From NCBI GenBank assembly GCA_030762935.1, contig CM060900.1:367613132-367677131 (forward strand): DNA of 64,000 nucleotides, in the 5' to 3' direction. The translations under genes were made by a program, and so were the position numbers. Below the pieces are notes generated by a model. It was not told where the DNA came from. It did no database searches and saw nothing but the letters and a program-made list of their open reading frames with translations. Origin of the DNA: Hymenopus coronatus. Taxonomy: Eukaryota > Arthropoda > Insecta > Mantodea > Hymenopodidae. This document shows, piece after piece, positions 57,807 through 64,000 of the stretch (positions are counted from its first letter, which is position 1; every line of letters starts with the position of its first letter).

Positions 57807-58409
57807 TCTTAAGAAAGTGTTTAGAGGGACAGCAAAAGCTTAACAAAGCAGATACTTGGTATTAGTGCATAGAAGGAACTCTAAGTGAAACAGGCTGTTG
57901 GGATATCTGACGAAGAGTTAAATTGAGAATTGAAGACATAGAAAAACAGAAATACTTGGTAGTTTTAACTCCAAAACTTCATTATGTATATACTATGCAG
58001 AGCTAAAAATGACATGCGGAAAGAGAAAAGTACCTCAACATTTGTGACAGAACAGCAAGAGAGGGCTTTGCATGGACCAGAACAGAGTTGTTGATGCCGA
58101 AAGGTCTAGAGGCAAGAGAAAATCAAGGAAAGTGCACTTTGTATAATAGGAATTTTAATAATCATTGGTATTTTATTTCTGAATATAAAGGAACAAATAT
58201 TATGAGAGGAAAAATGCGAAAGAAGAAATGGTCCAGTTTATCAAATGAAATTACAGGTAAAATGATTTTCAGTGTTAAATCTAAGGAAGGTTGATTAGAA
58301 ATAAATAGTTGAGAAAATTGAGTAATAAAGAGGAAGAAAACATATATACTAGAAAGAAAGGTAGTGAATAGGATTCAATAGCTCAGTAAACATAGTGTTT
58401 GATGCTATG

Positions 58410-58893
58410 AGTTATTGGAAACACAGCAACTCAGGGTGCGTGACGCAGAGATACGACAGCGCCTGATGCTCGGCGACTATAAGACAATCTATGAGGCATT
58501 AATGGAAGCACTTAGAATGGAGACGGCCAAGATCACAGCTACACTCACCTCAAGAACGAGTAGTCTCTATGACAAGGTGAGAGAAGCAACCCAAAGACAA
58601 CGATGATGACGACCTTCAAATACTGTGTTTGTAGCGTGGTGAACCAGATCACTTAGAGAAAAAACTGTCCACCCCAAGCCAATGAGCAGGCGGAAAACGA
58701 GTAAGGACTAGAGTGGCGAGGGTCACGTCGGGACCATCTTCATCACCCCCTCAAGTGATGCTACATGCCTTGGGCAGAATAAAACACGACAGCTTCGTCA
58801 CAGACTATTGGATAAATGGGAAGCTGCCGAACATTAGTAGACACAGGTGCAGCCCTGACTGTAATCAGACCCTATGTGGCGAAGGCCTTCCGA
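58410..58893 (+). pseudogene. gypsy gag end and protease active site
   Basis: The frame at 58415-58606 (RDAEIRQRLMLGDYKTIYEA, MEALRMETAKITATL, LYDKVREATQRQR) is the gag C-terminal segment before the zinc knuckle. The knuckle itself is eroded near 58625. Protease LVDTGAALTVIRPYVAKAF at 58834-58890 keeps the aspartic D-T-G-A motif. Four bases later the hAT begins. Confidence 0.8.
58886..58893. repeat. hAT target duplication, left
   Basis: CCTTCCGA, identical to 62047-62054. Confidence 0.95.
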
Positions 58894-61800
58894 CAGTGGC
58901 GGCTGGTCAAGTTTTACCTTGGGTGTTGCACACATTGACGCGGGTCGGCAGTTTTGCACATAGTATTATATCATTCTACAACATTTCCACGTACTTCCAC
59001 ACGTGATCCGGATTTGGGTGTTTTGTTATACTGGCATTAGAGCTGTTTTGTTGCTGTTTGATGTGTTATAAATCGTTTGGTCCTTAAGCCGCAAAGCCCA
59101 TCCGACTGGTCTCTCAAACTAAAACCCGAATGATTCCAAGAAGTCAAAATCTCGGCAATCAAGCGGATTTCAAATCCGAATCGCCAGTTGAAGTTTTACC
59201 CAACATTTTAACGTTATGTAGTAAGCCTATTTAAATCTATTGTAATTATAAGTAGTGCACTGACCTCATTTAAACAGAAAATCTATCCTTCTCTCTTTGA
59301 TTGCCGCAAACTTATCAATCACGCGTTGGTTGAAGTCTGGCATTCCTGCAGCCAGGTCCTTCTCAATAGACAGCATAGCTAAAGCCGTCAATCTTTCCTG
59401 ACACATTGAGTTTCTCAAAAATGTTTTCACCCTCTTTAGTGTAGAGAAACATCGTACGGCTTCCACTGACGTCATGGGCACAGTTAATACCAATTTTAAA
59501 AGTTTTGATGATTCACTGAATGTATTTTCTAAATTATTCTGTAAGATAAATTCCAACAGGGCCGCTGCCCCGGACAGTGACTGAAACTCCCCTGCTGAAT
59601 AGATGGATGCAAGTTCATGTGAAAGTTTCACTTTGTCAAAAAAACTGTATATTGAGCACACCTTTTTTACTGCATCCTCTGGAAATTTTGAACTATATTG
59701 CCTAAACATATCTGAAGAAAAGAGGTATGATGCTATAAAATGTCCCGAAAAAGTAAAGCGGCATTTAGCTTCACACAGTATAACATCACATACTTCCTTT
59801 GCTTCCCTTCTCCATCTGTATTGTCAGCCTTCCTCTTTTTTGATGACCTGCAATTAGGCACTGCAGAGTTGCTCGACTCAACATCAAATTCTTCTCGAAT
59901 TAATTTGATGTTCTGTTCAAAATTAAAAATAGCCTTTTGAGCAGTAAGGGAATCCCTGTCCTTCTTTTGAAGTTGTCCAAACAAAATATCCACAAGTGGC
60001 ATTATTTTACTAAAAAAGACAACCAAAAATTGAATTCATAGCTATTAAATAACTTCTGATACCCAGACGCTTGATCAATTGTTGGCAAGTGAGTGATAAG
60101 ACCCCCCTTCAGAATTTCGTCCATACACTCGATGATATCCTTTTGTAGTCAAACACAGTGTTCACACTTCTAGAAAGAAAGTTCCAGCGAGTGTTGCTGG
60201 GCCGAGGCAGCCTTCTGTTCACTATTGAGTCCAGAACTGCAGTTCGCTGCGAACTAACAGAAAAGAACGTACAAATACCTTGCAGACTAGCAAAGAAGAT
60301 CCTAACATTTGTATTTATGGATGCAGCTTTTCCCATGACAAGATTTACTTGATGTGCATAACAGTGGACATACTCAGCATTAGGATATACCTGCTTAATT
60401 AGTGTTTGCACACCTCCATGAGAACCAGACATTACGGAAACTCCATCGTGAGTCTGTGCAATCAGTTTTGAAGCATTTTCGCGCGTATCTAAGTCATTCT
60501 TGTGCAGCTCTTCAAGCAGACAAGAAGCCAATGTTTATGCATCATGGTGTGCAGGTGACGTAAATCTCCAGAATCTTTCAACAGGCTTCCCCTTTTACTA
60601 CCTAGCGGTAAACAATGGTCATTTGAAATATGGTGGAAATATCAGTAGTTTCATCAGATATTATTGTTAGAAAATCGGCCTCGCGCATTTTTTTTTTTTT
60701 TTTTTTTTTTGCTATTTCCTCTTTGCAAACTTCTAGTATGATTATAAGCAATTCATTTTGAATCATCTTAGACGTTCCTCTAACCACTGTTGCCTTTTCT
60801 AGGTGGCCTTTCAGGGCTGCACTGAAATTAATTAATCCTTTGTAAATACCAGGATTTAAGGATGACTGTGTTTCATCATGCCCTCTTAAGTTCAATTCGA
60901 ATGCACCACAGAATCTGATACAATTTATTAATATGTTCAGGATGTATCTATTCTGCTTAACTTTTTCATTCTCCTCAGCAATCCTACGTCTGTATGCACT
61001 GTCTAGCTGCAAAGCCACGTTTGACTTCACATAAAACGTTAGGTTCAACATATTTTTCAAATGAACAGAGGAGGCCTCATGTTTTTTTATGCTTGAGCTT
61101 AAATGGTTTATATCTCTAACGCCCGTTTTTGTCCTCCTTTGTTCGCCACCAAATAAAATACAAGGAAAACAAAACAGCGCATTCTTGATTTCACAGCCAC
61201 ATAGCCATTCGTGACTATTATAAACGCCTTGCCGAAACACTCCTTTATATTGTCTTTTATTTGTAGTAACGCTCTGAACAATATTTAGTTCTGGTCGTGG
61301 CCTTCCTAGCTCTTTGATTTTTAACTGTTCTTCGTGAGAGAACTTAGAAGAGTCCCTGTTCTGCAAGTTACTCACCGAATTCATTAGGAAAACTTGAACA
61401 AACGTTAAATTATAAGGAATTACTAATTACTAGATTAAGCTCACTACAGTTGTCTCTTGCTTAGTATTAACTAAAATATAACATTCACGATAAAATTGAA
61501 GGGATAATAACTGTAAAATCAAGGCCACGAGTTAATTTAAACACGTGCGAAGGTGCTTAGGTATTCGAGAAACCGGAAACACATGTTCTACTGCTCGGAA
61601 GAACTCGGTTAGTCAAGATCTGCGTTCGTGTCTTTTCGGATAGAATGAAAGCTGATGCTATCTGTTTCACTCTAGCAGGCGATACGAGGCAAGTCCTCTT
61701 GATACCAGACAATGTTGGCAGTCGCTGTACCACGACCAGTCAGCTTAACAAATGGGATAGGGAAGTCTGAAGCGAACCTCTCTGCCATACTACTCACTGT

Positions 61801-62046
61801 AGCAATCTGGTCGTGGCTTCGGAGGTGCCACGACCAACAGACGCGGCGTGTTCTCTATTTCTGCCACTTTATTTAGAGTAATCGATTAAAAAGTGTGTTA
61901 TACTTCTTAGGAATAAACTAATAACATTTAAAAACTTTAAAATAATTTAAAGAAACAAATGGTAATCCAATGATTTTATAAGAAGAATATCCTCCAATAA
62001 AACTGGGTGTTGCGCAACACTGCAACATAACCAGCGGCCGCCACTG
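58894..62046 (-). mobile_element. hAT element, 3153 bp, perfect 8-bp TSD
   Basis: The ends start CAGTGGCGGCTGGTCAAG (58894) and, on the other strand, CAGTGGCGGCCGCTGGTTAT (from 62046). They share CAGTGGCGGC and CTGGT apart from a 3-base difference. Both sides carry CCTTCCGA. Joining the flanks restores the gypsy sequence GGCCTTCCGACACGAACACA, which aligns to CTTGCTGACAGGAACACA of copy 1, so the empty site is known. The transposase lies on the minus strand and is broken but recognisable throughout. Confidence 0.97.
59266..61384 (-). pseudogene. hAT transposase (DUF4371/ZMYM-like type)
   Basis: Starts at 61384. The N-terminal TTF-type finger has YNSHEWLCGCEIKNALFCFP with CILFGGEQRR. A domain around QSSLNPGIYKGLINFSAALK follows, then SDETTDISTIFQMTIVYR (first catalytic D). 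Then, in the same frame but after two stops at 60602-60604 and near 60534, comes QTHDGVSVMSGSHGGVQTL (second D), YVHCYAHQVNLVMGKAA and TRWNFLSR. After shifts, the C-terminal dimerisation domain at 59709-59266 has KLVLTVPMTSVEAVRCFSTL with KRVKTFLRNSMCQERLTAL. A 23-base homopolymer at 60688-60710 encodes a lysine run. The gene is dead, but the ends and the 8-bp duplication are perfect. Confidence 0.92.
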
Positions 62047-62054
62047 CCTTCCGA
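62047..62054. repeat. hAT target duplication, right
   Basis: CCTTCCGA, identical to 58886-58893. Confidence 0.95.
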
Positions 62055-63590
62055 CACGAACACACAGCTTGCCTGAGCGTAAGGAGGCGCTGCTAAAGTT
62101 GACACTGGGACGAAGGACTGAGCCTGTGGGTGCTTATCGCGACGGTGGCAGAGGATGTGATACTGGGATTGGATGCCCTCCGGAGCCACGAGGCAACGAT
62201 CGACACCGGCCGGAGGTTTTTGCGATTCAGCCGAGACGAGGTGTTGCTCCGGAGCCCCTATGATCTTCTGGGTATCTACAGTGATTCTGAAGGACGATGT
62301 AGTTGTGACCGCGAGAAGCGAGGTGATGGTGAAGGCGCACCTGGAGGGCTAACGGTCAAGGAATCTGGTACTGGACCGGAAGACACCACTGCACACATGT
62401 GTTGCCCGGGCATTGTTGCCTTGACGGGATAAAAGTACACTGCTGAACCCGATGGATACCAATCAGGAGATCCATGCCGAGATGGAGTTGCTAGCCAGCT
62501 ACGAGTATATCGCTGCACGTCAGATCCGACCAGCCAGCGCCGTCGCAGGACCTGAGGCCCCGACTGAAAGAGTTGCTGAAGAGGGTGGCCGAAAATCTAA
62601 CCGCTTCACGACTAGAGAGGGTCCGGTGTCTATTCAACCGATACCAGTCTCTACAGCGAAGGGAACGGCGATTACAGTCGCACTGACTGAGTATTCAATA
62701 ATATTGACATCGGAGATGCCCATCCTATCCGCCAACCACCAAGACCTTCCCCTAGCGAAGCAAGAAGAGGAACCGGTCATACTGGAGGACATGAGGTCCA
62801 GGGGAATCATTGAAGAGTCCAACAGCCCTTGGTGCTCCCCTATAGTCTTGGTGAAGAAGAACGGCAAGCTATGCTTCTGCATGTAGTACAGGATACTGAA
62901 TGCCGTCATCAAAAACGACTGTTTCCACTACCTCGGATTGACGACACCCTGGACAGACTTGCTGGTGCCCAAAGGCCCTCGAATTGGTCTTGAAATCAGG
63001 ATATTAGCAAGTGGCACTAGATCCCAGAGACAAGGAGATCGCATTCTCGATTGGTCAAGGACGTTAGCAACTTAATGCCCTTTGGTCTCTGGAATGTGCC
63101 AACCACCTTCCAGCGCCTCATGGAATCAATGATGTCTGCCTGTTATATCTGGATGACATCATCGTTGTTGGCAGTAACTTCAAAGAATATCCTGAGAACC
63201 TAAGCAAGATAGTGCAAAGCCTGCAGGCACCTAACTTGAAGTTATATGCAAAGAAGTGAAAATTCTTATGTAAGGAGTTGAACTGAATGGGCCACATAGT
63301 CTCACTATCTGGGGTGGCTACAGACTCAGAGAAGCATCAGGCAGTGAAAGATTGGCCTTGCCCAAAAGACAAATAAAAGTGGCATAGTTTTCTGGGCCTA
63401 TGCAGCTACTACCGCCAGTTCGTCAGGGGCTTTACCAAAATCACAAAACCCTTCACTCGACTGATAGAAGAGCACTGGCCTTGCATGTGTTCAGAGGAGG
63501 TGGAGAGCATGTTCAGGGCACTAAAGTCAGCACTCTGCAGCGCTTTTATTTTAGGATTTCCACAACCTGGTGGCAGTGTGGAGGGTCCAT
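62055..63590 (+). pseudogene. pol: gypsy protease end, RT and RNase H start
   Basis: Continues the protease: ILGLDALRSHEATIDTGRRF and SRDEVLLRSPYDL. The pre-RT segment is AKGTAITVALTEYSI and EEPVILEDMRSRGIIEESNS followed by PWCSPIVLVKKNGKLCFCM (62452-62886). RT then shows LPRIDDTLDRLAGAQ, LMPFGLWNVPTTFQRLMES, a YIWMTSSLL-like place for the YxDD box (out of frame), and FWAYAATTASS-type text. The RNase H start ALKSALCSAFILGFPQPGG is cut off near 63583. The deletion near 63130 removes part of the fingers-palm segment seen in copy 1. Confidence 0.8.
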
Positions 63591-63730
63591 TTTTTCTGTA
63601 TTAGCCCAGGTAACAGCTTCAGTAAAGCTTTGACATAATGCATTAGAGTTAATGATGATGATGACAATAACAACAATAATAATAATAATTGTCATAATAG
63701 TAATCATAATAATAGTATTCATAATAACAC

Positions 63731-63764
<34 letters not shown>

Positions 63765-64000
63765 AATAATAATAATAATAATAAATAATAATATTATTAT
63801 TTTATGTGAACAAGCATACAATGTAAATCATTTTAAACAGGTGAGGCTAAAATGTGTACACTGCACTCTGTTTGCTTCTTCAGGAAAGCCAATGCAAGAG
63901 ACATGAGAATGACAGGAGCGTGCTTACCCAGAGCATATGATTGGCAGTACAGCGCTCTTCATATCTGCTTCCTAATAATGCTACTTGTTTATCTTGGTGG
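63591..64000. repeat. AT-rich triplet microsatellite and window end
   Basis: Imperfect (ATA/TAA)n and (GAT)n arrays at 63650-63805 in an AT-rich context. The rest to 64000 shows no gene. Open frames across the array are artefacts. Confidence 0.9.

Larger units (their letters stand above)
55203..58320 (+). pseudogene. 5'-truncated LINE ORF2, split by a SINE
   Basis: Another LINE family. It begins inside the endonuclease: RRSKDKVMNCEGKKLLEFCE, DEFTFVNKNGQSVL and FEVLDIV. The linker has KQKGWYDEECRMAKQSFKGA. RT at 56080-57420: REQIKILKRNKACSIDGIPG, VDIIFVMTTMANKYLANKTG, LYVVFVDLKKAFDTINKEAL, GLRQG, then, after a SINE, CHLGPMLFNSFTDDI and LLFAGDVVA at 57205 on. The catalytic FADD reads FAGD, so the first aspartate is lost. 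The C-terminus includes ILGLPRASPNGVALMVLGRV and a (GAT)n tract at 57784-57806, and ends near 58320. Several shifts make it inactive. Confidence 0.82.
58410..63590 (+). mobile_element. Ty3/gypsy retrotransposon, copy 2, interrupted by hAT
   Basis: Gag end, protease, pre-RT, RT and the first strand of RNase H are present at 58410-58893 and 62047-63590, split by a hAT of 3153 bp. It is truncated on the left beside a LINE end and on the right in RNase H before a microsatellite. Its protease is the best preserved of the three copies. Confidence 0.88.

Noticed and set aside
63546..63906. Isoleucine-rich frames on both strands
   Set aside because: They translate the ATA/TAA microsatellite.

Overview
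The window looks like nuclear DNA of an arthropod, most likely an insect. It is AT-rich, has no prokaryotic gene layout, and is almost wholly made of decayed, nested transposable elements: Ty3/gypsy, Ty1/copia, several LINE families, mariner, hAT, P-element/THAP9-like and piggyBac relics, an element with the CDNCAGQNKN-type core (the protein family often labelled DUF7869), tRNA-derived SINEs and a short inverted-repeat family. The species call is inference. Family names come from motif recognition by eye, with no database search. I found no intact host protein-coding gene and no functional RNA gene.

Layout, 1-20.7 kb. A tRNA-headed SINE (760-848, -) precedes a degenerate Ty3/gypsy element (930-5060, +). 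A DUF7869-like pseudogene follows (5590-6895, +), then a SINE (7272-7565, +), copy 1 of a 0.85-kb repeat (7840-8695) and an internally deleted mariner-type element with TA target duplication (8838-9784, -). Next come a copia fragment (10790-11740, -), a mariner relic (12010-12950, +) and a second DUF7869-like relic on the minus strand (13800-16090). That relic is split by a 1315-bp mariner element (14694-16008, +). A 5'-truncated LINE (17522-19822, +) abuts copy 2 of the 0.85-kb repeat (19827-20663).

20.7-38 kb. About 7 kb hold nothing I can support (20.7-27.3 kb). Then come piggyBac debris (27.3-28.4 kb), a mariner scrap, a THAP-domain exon (29880-30058), a (CT)n tract, a SINE, a nearly full-length broken hAT transposase (30938-32841), and a P-element/THAP9-like transposase core (32880-34142). 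A hAT end plus BED-finger fragment (34143-35270), another SINE, a diverged copy of the 0.85-kb repeat, a SINE and a hAT end follow. The THAP exon and the P-type core may be two halves of one element split by later insertions.

38-51 kb. A diverged tandem repeat with a unit of about 1 kb is interrupted in its first copy by a LINE (38448-43822, -) flanked by an 11-bp target duplication. Two further repeat copies run to about 46.45 kb. A minus-strand gypsy copy with LTR, primer binding site, gag, protease, RT and a partial RNase H follows (48060-51230).

51-64 kb. A LINE with a 5' inversion typical of twin priming (52550-53935) precedes a second LINE (55203-58320, +) carrying a SINE insertion. 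A third gypsy copy (58410-63590, +) is interrupted inside protease by a 3153-bp hAT element (58894-62046) with a perfect 8-bp target duplication. The window ends in an AT-rich triplet microsatellite. The biology of the window is therefore a stratigraphy of insertions, several of which can be ordered in time.
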